From Vreelandella sp031769195 (lineage in GTDB: Bacteria; Pseudomonadota; Gammaproteobacteria; Pseudomonadales; Halomonadaceae), in assembly GCF_031769195.1 (NCBI RefSeq), contig NZ_JAVHNP010000003.1, positions 496,001 through 560,000 on the forward strand: DNA of 64,000 bases, written 5' to 3'. A program made the position numbers and the translations under genes. How positions within the stretch are numbered: the first letter of the stretch is position 1; each line of letters opens with the position of its first letter. The notes beneath the pieces were generated by a model. That model was not told the origin of the DNA, made no database searches, and saw only the letters and a program-made list of their open reading frames with translations. Positions 9,503-17,308 of this stretch are shown in pieces.

Positions 9503-10495
9503 TTAGCCTCCTGTCATATTCATAAAGCGCACCACCTGAACGTCACCGTCGGTGGTGAAGTGGTGGCGCTCAGGTTTGAGCGGCAGCGCGTTGATAATGG
9601 CGGTTTTCAGCGCCTGCATATCGCCAGGGTGGCGGCGCAGCACGGCGCGTAGATCCACCGAGTGCTCGTTGCCCAAGCAGAGCAGCAGGCGGCCTTCCAC
9701 CGTTACCCGTACCCGGTTGCAGCTATCGCAGAAGTTATGGCTATGGGGCGAGATAAAGCCCACCCGGCTCTCGCTATCGGCCATTTTGAAGTAGCGCGAT
9801 GGCCCTGGCGTGGTTTCGGTGGTCGGGGTGAGCGGGAAGCGGGTCTCAATCAGCGCCTGCACGTCGTCGCTGGAATAGAACGTCTCTGCACGGGAGTGAT
9901 CCGACACATCTCCCAGGGGCATCTCTTCGATAAAGCTGATATCGAGACCTTCCTGGCGGGCAAAGGCAACGAGATCAATCACCTCATCGTCGTTACGCCC
10001 TTTTAAAATTACCGCATTAAGCTTTATGCGCTTAAAGCCCGCTTCCTGGGCGGCATGAATGCCATCGATCACTTTAGCTAAATCGCCGGTGCGCGTTAGC
10101 TGCTTAAAGCGCTCAGGGTCGAGTGAGTCCAGGCTAATGTTAAGTCTGCGTAGTCCGCCAGCGTAGAGGCGCTTGGCATGTTTACGCAGGCTGGCCCCGT
10201 TGGTGGTCATGGTGAAATCATCCAGCCCTGGCAGGCTGCCGATTTCGTCCACCAGCTGTTCGATGCCTTTGCGCACAAGGGGCTCACCACCGGTCAGGCG
10301 GATCTTCTCAACGCCTAGCTCGGTGAAGGCGCGTGCCACCATGGCCAGTTCTTCCAGCGTAAGGACTTGCGCACGTGGGAGAAACGTCATCTCTTCGCTC
10401 ATGCAGTACACGCAGCGAAAGTCGCAGCGGTCCGTTACGGAGATGCGTACATAGCGGACCCGGCGGCCAAAATCGTCAATCAGTTGTTCGGTCAT
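9503..10495 (-). CDS. moaA: GTP 3',8-cyclase MoaA
   Basis: Radical-SAM enzyme that, with MoaC, converts GTP to cyclic pyranopterin monophosphate, the first step of molybdenum cofactor synthesis. The 330-residue protein has the N-terminal CDFRCVYC cluster motif (CxxxCxxC), the C-terminal second 4Fe-4S motif in FCDSCNRVRVT with a further Cys in LLLCLG, and ends in the conserved Gly-Gly (MNMTGG) needed for catalysis. Its ATG overlaps the moeA stop by 4 bp (ATGA), implying translational coupling. Supply of cofactor to the adjacent formate dehydrogenase is the likely role. No moaC, moaD or moaE gene is in the window. Confidence 0.96.
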   Translation of the reverse strand: MTEQLIDDFGRRVRYVRISVTDRCDFRCVYCMSEEMTFLPRAQVLTLEELAMVARAFTELGVEKIRLTGGEPLVRKGIEQLVDEIGSLPGLDDFTMTTNGASLRKHAKRLYAGGLRRLNISLDSLDPERFKQLTRTGDLAKVIDGIHAAQEAGFKRIKLNAVILKGRNDDEVIDLVAFARQEGLDISFIEEMPLGDVSDHSRAETFYSSDDVQALIETRFPLTPTTETTPGPSRYFKMADSESRVGFISPHSHNFCDSCNRVRVTVEGRLLLCLGNEHSVDLRAVLRRHPGDMQALKTAIINALPLKPERHHFTTDGDVQVVRFMNMTGG

Positions 10496-11745
10496 TGCCA
10501 GCTCGTTATTGGTTGAATGCAGACCGCTTCGCCTGGCTGTGCGGCTGCCTGGTCATCGCCAAGTTCGATCAAACAGTTGGCCATCACCATAGAAGTCAAA
10601 ATGCCCGAGCCCTGGGCGCCGGTGCTGCGCACGTGCAGCACTCCCTGATCATCACATGTGTAAATGCCGCGCAGAAAATCCGTGCGCTTTAAGCGGCTTT
10701 TAAGCGGCGTTTGCGCAATGGCGGTGAGCCGCGCAGGCGATACGTTCGGCAGCCCCTGAAGCCGCTGTAGCAGCGGCACCACGAACTGGCTAAAGGTCAC
10801 CATCACGGCCACTGGGTTGCCGGGTAAGCCCACAAAGGGGGTGCGCGACTCGCCCAACTGTCCGCAGGCCATCGGACGGCCGGGGCGCAGTGCCACCCGC
10901 CAAAAGGCTAGGCGGCCCAGCTTTTCCAGTGCCTCGCGGGTGTAATCCGCATGGCCGACAGACACGCCGCCGCTGGTAATCACCACATCGCACCGTTGTG
11001 CTGCCTCGGCTAAGGCGCGTTCAATGGCGTGAGGGTCGTCGGGCAGAATACCTAAATCCACCACCTCGGCCCCTTGCTCGCTGAGCATGCCGATCAGTGT
11101 AAAACGGTTAGTATCGTAAATACCGTCGCTGGGTAGCGGCTCGCCTGGAGGCGTTACCTCGTTACCGGTGGAGAAGATGGCTACCTTGGGGCGCTGGTAC
11201 ACCTCGACCTCGGCATGGCCCAGCGATGCCATCAGTCCCATGCTGGCAGCGTCTAGGCGGGTGCCTGCGGCAAGTGCGACGGCGCCCTGGGCAATATCTT
11301 CACCGGCTTGGCGAACGTGCTGCCCGAAGCTGACCCGCTCAGGGGCATCAATGGTGACGCTATCGTCACCCTCAATGAGCTGCTCACGCATAATCACGGT
11401 ATCGGTGCCGCTGGGCAGCGGCGCGCCGGTGGTAATACGCACGCACCGGCCTGGAGGCACGTTGCCTTCAAACGCTTGCCCGGCGAAGGCATCGCCCGCC
11501 ACAGGCCAGTGGGTTGGAAAGGGCGGCTGCTTTGGCCACGCCACGGCGATGCCGTCCATCGCCGCATTGGTATTCTGGGGCACGTTAATCGGGGCGGTGA
11601 TATCGACCGCCAACCGACGTCCATAGGCGCTGCTGAGCGCCACTTTTTCGAGCGCCAAAGGGGCTTCAATCAGCGTCATCAGCGCGCTGCGGGCGTCATT
11701 GACGCTCAGCATCTGCTCGCCGAGCTCAAAACACGACAGGCTCAT
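10492..11745 (-). CDS. moeA: Molybdopterin molybdenumtransferase MoeA (copy 1)
   Basis: Inserts molybdate into adenylylated molybdopterin. The 417-residue protein has the MoeA layout with DTVIMREQ, IFSTGNEV, TSGGVSVGHADYTREAL and GLPGNPVAVMVTF motifs in order. It overlaps mobA upstream and moaA downstream by 4 bp each, so the operon is translationally coupled. A second MoeA is encoded at 22922-24127 and the two are clearly divergent, which raises possible division of labour (for example Mo versus W, or FDH-dedicated versus general). MSLSCFELGE is the overlapping start; MLSVNDARSAL 11 residues later matches where many MoeA proteins begin. Confidence 0.93.
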   Translation of the reverse strand: MSLSCFELGEQMLSVNDARSALMTLIEAPLALEKVALSSAYGRRLAVDITAPINVPQNTNAAMDGIAVAWPKQPPFPTHWPVAGDAFAGQAFEGNVPPGRCVRITTGAPLPSGTDTVIMREQLIEGDDSVTIDAPERVSFGQHVRQAGEDIAQGAVALAAGTRLDAASMGLMASLGHAEVEVYQRPKVAIFSTGNEVTPPGEPLPSDGIYDTNRFTLIGMLSEQGAEVVDLGILPDDPHAIERALAEAAQRCDVVITSGGVSVGHADYTREALEKLGRLAFWRVALRPGRPMACGQLGESRTPFVGLPGNPVAVMVTFSQFVVPLLQRLQGLPNVSPARLTAIAQTPLKSRLKRTDFLRGIYTCDDQGVLHVRSTGAQGSGILTSMVMANCLIELGDDQAAAQPGEAVCIQPITSWQ

Positions 11746-12362
11746 GGTGTCTCCTGGTGTGGCGTGGTCAGCGCTAGCTCCAAGCGGGCTTTCTCCTCTT
11801 CTGTATTGAGGTTGGCAAACGCTTCAGGGCAGTCCGACATATCAACTCGGCACCACGCGTGGCGCGCATACCAGCGGTCAATTTTGCGTTCGCCTTCGGC
11901 CAAAGTGGCGGCTAAGTCGTCGGCAAGGGATGTGCGCAGCAGCGCGATGACCGGGTGTAGACGCTCGCCATCAAACGCCACGGCAATATCGTGCTCGACA
12001 CCGTTCTGGGTGACGCCTGCGATCATGCGCGCCACCAAATCCAAGGGCAGCGCGGGGGAGTCGCAGGGAGCCACCAACAGCCACGGCGTTTGAGCGGCTC
12101 GCAGACCGCTGTAAATGCCCATTAACGGGCCTTTAAAGCCGCCTTCGGCATCCTCGATCACGCGGTCGGCAAACAGCGCATAGGCATCGCTATTGCGGTT
12201 GGCGTTAATCATCAGCTCCTGCACGTGGCCGTCAAAGCGCTTAACGGTATGTGCCACCAGTGGCAAGCCCGCAAAGGGTTCAAGCCCCTTATCGCGACCG
12301 CCCATGCGGCGGCCTTCACCGCCTGCGAGAATCATCCCGGTGAGTGCGTGCTTGGCAATCAT
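11742..12362 (-). CDS. mobA: Molybdenum cofactor guanylyltransferase MobA
   Basis: Transfers GMP from GTP to molybdopterin to give MGD; formate dehydrogenases of this type use the bis-MGD form. The 206-residue protein begins with the nucleotidyltransferase signature LAGGEGRRMGGRDKGL, and contains the family's VAPCDSPALP metal-binding region. It overlaps fdhD (stop at 12359) and moeA by 4 bp. Length fits the E. coli enzyme (about 194 residues). Confidence 0.94.
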   Translation of the reverse strand: MIAKHALTGMILAGGEGRRMGGRDKGLEPFAGLPLVAHTVKRFDGHVQELMINANRNSDAYALFADRVIEDAEGGFKGPLMGIYSGLRAAQTPWLLVAPCDSPALPLDLVARMIAGVTQNGVEHDIAVAFDGERLHPVIALLRTSLADDLAATLAEGERKIDRWYARHAWCRVDMSDCPEAFANLNTEEEKARLELALTTPHQETP

Positions 12363-13216
12363 ACGCCTGCCTCCTTTGACGAGCGCGCACTGGGCGGCTT
12401 GGCTGGAATGGCGTCCAGCGTTAAGCGGCCGGTAGCGTTAATGGCTTGAAACCCCTTACCTTTCGCGCGAGCAATTAGCATCACGCCAAATCGCTCGGCC
12501 AGCTCTACGCCTTTTTGGGTGACGCCTGAACGTGATACCAGAACGCTAATGCCCATTTGCGCGACTTTTAACACCATTTCCGACGTTAAACGGCCCGTGG
12601 TGTAGAAAATATCGGCGCTGTGGCTATCCGCTTGGTTGAGCCACTGGCGGCCTGCCAGCGTATCCACCGCGTTGTGGCGACCAACGTCTTCAACGAAATC
12701 CAGCACCTGCGCTTGGTGACAAAGCGCGCAACCGTGAACCGCGCCTGCGCTGCGGTAGGTCTCGTTATAGGTATTCAAATTGGTTAATAATTCATACAGA
12801 GTGGATTGCGCTAACGGTGTTTTAGGCAGCGCAGTCAGCGAGGTTTGTTCCAATAGTTTACCAAACACGGTGCCCTGGCCGCATCCGGTGGTAACTGTGC
12901 GTGTGCTCAGGCGAGCCTCTAGATCCTCGGGTAGATGACGCGTTACGATGACCGCAGCCTCGACGTCCCAGTCAACCTGCACCGCCGTTAAATCTTCCGC
13001 GCTTCTTAACAGCCCTTGGTTGCGCAAATAGCCCACCACTAAGGCTTCCGGGTCATCACCCAGCGTCATGAGCGTGACAATTTCACGCTTGTTCAGATAT
13101 ACCGTGAGCGCGCGCTCGGCGGCAATCGCCTGCGGGCGAGTGTCGCCGTAGGCATCCATGACATCAATGGTGGTCGTGGCCGGTAAGCGGGCTCGGCTTA
13201 ACTGAAGGGCGGGCAT
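12359..13216 (-). CDS. fdhD: Formate dehydrogenase accessory sulfurtransferase FdhD
   Basis: Moves sulfur from a cysteine desulfurase to the bis-MGD cofactor of formate dehydrogenase, which is needed for activity. The 285-residue protein has DVGRHNAVDTLAGR and a C-terminal SVLVSRSGVTQKGVELAERF block typical of FdhD. In E. coli FdhD a CxxC loop carries the sulfur; here the loop reads TTGCGQGTVFGK, keeping the first Cys (C112) but with Gly at the second position. It is the first gene of the leftward operon and diverges from the formate dehydrogenase operon, sharing a 147-bp promoter region. Confidence 0.94.
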   Translation of the reverse strand: MPALQLSRARLPATTTIDVMDAYGDTRPQAIAAERALTVYLNKREIVTLMTLGDDPEALVVGYLRNQGLLRSAEDLTAVQVDWDVEAAVIVTRHLPEDLEARLSTRTVTTGCGQGTVFGKLLEQTSLTALPKTPLAQSTLYELLTNLNTYNETYRSAGAVHGCALCHQAQVLDFVEDVGRHNAVDTLAGRQWLNQADSHSADIFYTTGRLTSEMVLKVAQMGISVLVSRSGVTQKGVELAERFGVMLIARAKGKGFQAINATGRLTLDAIPAKPPSARSSKEAGV

Positions 13217-13363
13217 CCGCAGTCCTCACTGATATCAACACGCTGTGTAGCTTAAGCAAACACGGCGAACCATAATAGTTGAGTAAAATAGTCTGAGTTG
13301 ACGATGATGGCGCTCAAAAGGCTTACTTGTCTACCCGTTCAAGGTCAAAGGTGGTGAAACCCT
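13217..13363. promoter_or_regulatory. Divergent promoter region of the two formate dehydrogenase operons
   Basis: A 147-bp gap between fdhD (leftward) and the DUF3305 gene (rightward). It must drive cofactor and maturation genes one way and structural genes the other. A moderately AT-rich stretch (13270-13310) contains TTGAC at about 13297 on the plus strand and TATTAT on the minus strand, but no full consensus pair. Shared regulation of the two operons is likely; no specific operator was recognised. Confidence 0.45.
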
Positions 13364-13804
13364 ATGAGTGATAGTTTGCGCGCATTAAGCGTTACCTTAG
13401 TCGCCGAGCCTAAGCAGGTAAGAAGTTTCACCATGACACAGTGGCGCATTGCTGAGCTTGTGCCCGGTGATCAAGGGGAGTGCGTACTCAACCTGCAGCT
13501 CTATATGACTGAGCGAGCGGCTTATCGATTTAACCTTACCTCGCCAACGCCACGCCTATTTGTCCGCGCGGGGTTTACTGGACAGCCCCCCAAGCCGAAT
13601 GCGATCACTGCCAGTCAGGATGTTGCCGCAGGCTGGTTAGACGGCGAACAGCAGGTATTAGAAGCGCCGATGCCCATGGCGATTCAAGTGTGGATAGAGC
13701 ACTATCTCGCTCGCCATGGGGAAGCGCCTGTTGAAACGCGCAAGAAAAAACGCAAAGGGGCCGGGCGTGGTCAAGAAACCCCGACCAAGGAGCAGCCGCA
13801 GTGA
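13364..13804 (+). CDS. DUF3305 protein of the formate dehydrogenase locus
   Basis: A 146-residue protein of the DUF3305 type, a family found almost only beside formate dehydrogenase genes; its function is unknown. It has an N-terminal domain of about 110 residues with SVTLVAEPKQVRSFTMTQWR and the C-terminal WLDGEQQVLEAPMP, then a basic tail rich in Lys/Arg (THR-KKKRKGAGRG region). No signal peptide or membrane segment, so it is probably cytoplasmic. GGTGGTG lies before ATG 13364. It overlaps the next gene by 4 bp (GTGA). Role in maturation or expression of the dehydrogenase is inference from context. Confidence 0.82.
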   Translation: MSDSLRALSVTLVAEPKQVRSFTMTQWRIAELVPGDQGECVLNLQLYMTERAAYRFNLTSPTPRLFVRAGFTGQPPKPNAITASQDVAAGWLDGEQQVLEAPMPMAIQVWIEHYLARHGEAPVETRKKKRKGAGRGQETPTKEQPQ

Positions 13805-14433
13805 GCCGTTTCGAGCGCTGGTCGCGTAAAAAACGCGGCATTGAAAGCGACGGTGTCGAGCATCAAGAGCGTCTTGCACCGACGGATCTCCCGTTGGACG
13901 CACAGGCGTTAACTGCAGAAGAGGAGGCGGTTGACGCGCCAGAGGCTGAGCAAGCCGACGTTGCCCCATCACCGGGGAGTCTGGACCACACGCTACCTGA
14001 CCCAGACACACTGCCCGCAGGCAGCGACTTCAGCGCCTTTATGGTGCCGGGTGTTAGTGCTGCTCTGCGCCGTCGAGCGCTGCGCCGGCTGTGGTCGACA
14101 GGTAACTATAACGTGCGTGACGGGTTAGATGATTACGATGCCGATTACACGCAACAGTTAAAACCCATGGCAAGTGAACTGGCGGGCAAATTGCGCCGTT
14201 GGGCTAATAAAGCGGAAGAGACGTTAGATAAGCTGGAAGACTCCGCGTCAGAAAAAGACGATCAGAAAAACGCCGAACAGCAGGCCAACGCATCAGATCA
14301 GACGGCGTCAACCACGGCACCTGAGACTCTCAACGCTTGCACAAGTGATGACAGTTTTGTACAAAGTGCTTCACTAGACGACCAGTCTGATTATTCTGCT
14401 CACGCTCAGGACGAGCGAGAAAAAGGCAGTTAG
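13801..14433 (+). CDS. DUF3306 protein of the formate dehydrogenase locus
   Basis: A 210-residue DUF3306-type protein, the usual partner of DUF3305 next to formate dehydrogenase genes. It begins MSRFERWSRKKRG, the family's N-terminal signature, has a central conserved block around residues 78-125 (FMVPGVSAALRRRALRRLW and NVRDGLDDYDADY), and ends in a low-complexity acidic, Gln/Ser-rich tail likely to be disordered. It starts with GTG whose last two bases are shared with the DUF3305 stop, so translation is coupled. Function unknown. Confidence 0.82.
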   Translation: MSRFERWSRKKRGIESDGVEHQERLAPTDLPLDAQALTAEEEAVDAPEAEQADVAPSPGSLDHTLPDPDTLPAGSDFSAFMVPGVSAALRRRALRRLWSTGNYNVRDGLDDYDADYTQQLKPMASELAGKLRRWANKAEETLDKLEDSASEKDDQKNAEQQANASDQTASTTAPETLNACTSDDSFVQSASLDDQSDYSAHAQDEREKGS

Positions 14434-14563
14434 TTATAAAAATCAGTGCTTTAGAGTAAGTTTGGCGAGCTTGCGTTGACAGCGATACGACCAATGGAAG
14501 TGGCAATAATGCTGTTTGCGCCATACGCTGATACAAGAAGCTATGTCGTTATAACGCCGAAAG

Positions 14564-14578
14564 TCATCCGTAGGATGA
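14564..14578. promoter_or_regulatory. Small inverted repeat upstream of the ferredoxin gene
   Basis: TCATCC (14564-14569) and GGATGA (14573-14578) flank a 3-bp GTA spacer, about 50 bp before the ferredoxin start, in a 197-bp AT-richer gap. TTGACA also occurs in this gap near 14477 but lacks a well-spaced -10 box. The repeat could be an operator or chance. Confidence 0.25.
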
Positions 14579-14630
14579 TAAAATCTAATGCCTAATTATA
14601 ACAAAAACGACCTCTTGACCGTGAGAATGC

Positions 14631-16346
14631 ATGAACCAACGAATCCAACTGGCGTCGATTGACGACCAGCGCAACGTCGCCGCTCGTGAAGCGGTGCGTC
14701 GGCGTATCTCATGGCCGGTGAATCTAACGCCAGCCAATGTGACCTACCACAGTCGTGGGCACGTGTTGCTGCTGGGTAGTGCACTGGCGGTGAGCCAGGC
14801 AGCGCTTGCCCTGCAAAGCCGTGGGTTAGCGTCGCTCACGCTACTGACCACCGATACCGCTGTCGAAATGGCCGCTACCCACGAACCGCTCGCTACCCAC
14901 GTGCTGAGCGCGCGTCAGCAGACGCAGCTCTCCATCGCAGGACATCTGGGCGCTTTTCGTGCCACGCTGACCCAAGACGATGGCGACGTATTGAACCTAG
15001 CCCAAGCGCTGCTTGAGCGTGATGTGTTCGACGTGGTGCTGGACGTCTCTGAGCCAGAAACGCTTAGCGTGGCCTCTTGGGAAATGCCGCCTCCAGGTTA
15101 TCTACGCCTCTCTTGGGAACGCCAGGATGCAGAACGTGCCGATGTGCTTGAGAGCGTCACTGAACTGGTGGGCGAGTTCGATAAACCACGCTACTTTCAA
15201 GTCAATAGCGATCTTTGCGCGCACTCTTCCAGTGGCAACGTGGGTTGTACCCGCTGCTTAGACGTATGCCCGGCGGATGCGATTTCCAGTATCCAAGGCC
15301 GTATTGAATCGCGCATCGAGATTGATCCCTTTTTGTGCCAGGGCGTGGGTAGCTGTACCAGTGCCTGCCCGACAGGTGCGATTGAATTTCGCCTTCCCGA
15401 GACTCGCCGCCAGCAAGATACCCTGGCTGCCTGGCTGACAGCCTATCGAGAAGCCGGTGGTGAAGTGCCGGTACTGCGCTTTATTACCCACGATTCACTA
15501 GACTCTGAGCGTGCGGCAGGCGTTACAACGCCGGGCCATGTCATTGATGCTCCCTTGGAAGAGCTGGGCGCTGCAGGCCACGACCAGTGGCTGACGGCCC
15601 TGGCTAACGGGGCCTGCGAAGTGCGCATTCAGCTCCACGAGGGTATGCCGCCGCGACTCAGCGCCTTTTTAGAACAGCAAATTGCTCAGGCCCATGGGCT
15701 ATTAACCGCATTAGGCCACGATACTGCGCGTATCAAACTGCTGCCGGTGGGGGCCGAGAGCGAGCGCGATGCGCTGCCAAGCCTCACCCCGCTCACTGAG
15801 TCGCCACTGAGCTTTAACGAGCCTAACAAGCGCGCCCGCCTGAACATGGTGCTGGCACGACTGGCCGAGCTGGGTACGCCCAGCGGTGAGCGGCACGTCA
15901 TGCCCCAAGGCGCGGCGTACGGTGGCATTCAGGTAGACAGCGCTGCCTGTACGCTGTGTCATGCCTGCGTTAGCAATTGCCCAACGCCTGCCCTTAAGTC
16001 TGGAGGGAGCACCCCAGCGCTGAGCTTTCTTGAAGCGGATTGTGTGCAGTGTGGCCTCTGCGAGCAGGCGTGCCCTGAAGATGCCATTACGCTCATCCCC
16101 GGTTTCCTTGCAGCACCGGCGCGTGAAACGCGGCACATTTGCCATGAAGAAGCTGCCTTCGACTGCATCAGCTGCGGCAAGCCATTTGCCACGGCCAGCA
16201 CCGTTGCCACGATTAAAGCCAAGTTGGCCAATCACCCCTACTTTGCTGGCGACTCCATGTCGCGCTTAGAAATGTGTGAAGACTGCCGGGTAAAAGACGT
16301 TTGGAAAACCATGGCTCGCGACCCTGACGCGCAACTAAAGGTGTAA
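14631..16346 (+). CDS. Multi-cluster 4Fe-4S ferredoxin-type protein of the formate dehydrogenase locus
   Basis: A 571-residue iron-sulfur protein. After an N-terminal Rossmann-like part (HVLLLGSALAVSQAALAL), two ferredoxin motifs follow at about 200-245 (CTRCLDVCPADAI; CQGVGSCTSACPTGAI) and two at about 440-485 (CTLCHACVSNCPTPAL; CVQCGLCEQACPEDAI). The C-terminus has further Cys pairs (CISCGK; CEDCRVKDVW) that could bind zinc or iron. No Tat signal, so it is cytoplasmic. Proteins of this kind often sit in formate dehydrogenase operons with DUF3305/3306 and a TorD chaperone. A role in electron transfer or assembly is plausible but unproven. Confidence 0.85.
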   Translation: MNQRIQLASIDDQRNVAAREAVRRRISWPVNLTPANVTYHSRGHVLLLGSALAVSQAALALQSRGLASLTLLTTDTAVEMAATHEPLATHVLSARQQTQLSIAGHLGAFRATLTQDDGDVLNLAQALLERDVFDVVLDVSEPETLSVASWEMPPPGYLRLSWERQDAERADVLESVTELVGEFDKPRYFQVNSDLCAHSSSGNVGCTRCLDVCPADAISSIQGRIESRIEIDPFLCQGVGSCTSACPTGAIEFRLPETRRQQDTLAAWLTAYREAGGEVPVLRFITHDSLDSERAAGVTTPGHVIDAPLEELGAAGHDQWLTALANGACEVRIQLHEGMPPRLSAFLEQQIAQAHGLLTALGHDTARIKLLPVGAESERDALPSLTPLTESPLSFNEPNKRARLNMVLARLAELGTPSGERHVMPQGAAYGGIQVDSAACTLCHACVSNCPTPALKSGGSTPALSFLEADCVQCGLCEQACPEDAITLIPGFLAAPARETRHICHEEAAFDCISCGKPFATASTVATIKAKLANHPYFAGDSMSRLEMCEDCRVKDVWKTMARDPDAQLKV

Positions 16347-16350
16347 TGCA

Positions 16351-17004
16351 ATGAGCGATGCAATGCCAACGCTGAGTGAAACCGATGCGCTGCGAATGGA
16401 CATTTATCAGCTATTCGCCAGCCTACTGCGTCAGGCTCCCGACAGCGAATTGCTGGCGTGGTTGGAGCAATTGGATATCGAGCAAGATGGCAGCCGGATT
16501 GCCGAATGCTGGGCCGCGCTTTCCCAAGCGGCGGGCCAAAGCGATGTCGACAGCCTCAAACGGGCGCACTTCCGGCATTTAGTCGGCGTGATTCAGGGCG
16601 ACGTTGTGCCCTATGCATCCTGGTACCGAAATGGTGAGTTAATGGAGGCAGCACTGGTAGCGCTGCGCCAAGACCTTCGGGCGCTGGGCTTTGAGCGCAG
16701 CGAACACACCCGTGACCCAGAAGATCATTTAGCGGCAGTCAGTGAAGTGATGGCCATGCTGATTGCCGCGCAAAGTGGCGAACAGTTCACCTTTTTTCAA
16801 CAGCACATCGCGCCATGGGCGCGTCGCTGTTGGGATGACCTCGCAAAGGTAGACACTGCTTTCTATTCAGCGCTGGGGCAATTGGGTAGCGCTTTTATGG
16901 AGAGCGAACAGGCACGCTTGAGCGATCAGGCGGCCTATCAGCCGGTACGGATAGTGGAGCCTGCTCCCTATAATACTGGCGCAGCGCGCAAAGCCACACC
17001 GTGA
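16351..17004 (+). CDS. TorD-family molecular chaperone
   Basis: A 217-residue, mostly helical protein of the TorD/DmsD family. These chaperones bind the Tat signal of molybdoenzymes and hold them until the cofactor is inserted. The central region with the conserved VVPYASWYRNGELM (about residues 86-100) matches the family's Y/P-x-S motif, and the HLAAVSEVMAMLI helix follows. It starts 4 bp after the ferredoxin gene and precedes the Tat-bearing dehydrogenase genes, fitting a chaperone for FdhA. Confidence 0.86.
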   Translation: MSDAMPTLSETDALRMDIYQLFASLLRQAPDSELLAWLEQLDIEQDGSRIAECWAALSQAAGQSDVDSLKRAHFRHLVGVIQGDVVPYASWYRNGELMEAALVALRQDLRALGFERSEHTRDPEDHLAAVSEVMAMLIAAQSGEQFTFFQQHIAPWARRCWDDLAKVDTAFYSALGQLGSAFMESEQARLSDQAAYQPVRIVEPAPYNTGAARKATP

Positions 17005-17080
17005 CGTGACCGTGCGCAGCGGTAAGCGAACAATAGGCCTGCTGGCCACGCATAAAAAAAGCATGAAAGAGGAGAACACC

Positions 17081-17284
17081 ATGCACCAGTCACATAACCC
17101 TGAGCGCCGCCGGTTTATGAAAACCGTTGGTTTAGGCACCGCCGCTGCGGGTGCTGCCGTTGCGGTAGGACACGTCACGCTGGCACAGGCGGATGATAAA
17201 AGCCCGGTTGAGCGCGACAAGCAGGCGGTGAACTACCGCGAGACCGACCATATTCGTGCTTATTACGCCTCGCTGCGTGACTGA
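17081..17284 (+). CDS. Small Tat-signal protein of formate dehydrogenase operon
   Basis: A 67-residue protein made mostly of a twin-arginine signal (PERRRFMKTVGLGTAAAGAA, ending near ALAQADD) and a short polar tail (NYRETDHIRAYYASLRD). It matches the short formate dehydrogenase region Tat-target proteins found just before fdhA in many proteobacteria; function unknown. ATG 17081 is chosen because AAGAGGAG lies six bases upstream; an earlier frame from 17006 lacks a ribosome site. The same 17-base AAGAGGAGAACACCATG leader occurs at the fdhB start. Confidence 0.85.
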   Translation: MHQSHNPERRRFMKTVGLGTAAAGAAVAVGHVTLAQADDKSPVERDKQAVNYRETDHIRAYYASLRD

Positions 17285-17308
17285 CGGCGAACTGCCAGGA
17301 GATTTGCC

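Noticed and set aside
11308..12093. Long open frame (261 codons) antisense to moeA and mobA
   Set aside because: It lies opposite two well-supported coupled genes, has no ribosome site and no family motif; long shadow frames are usual in GC-rich genes.
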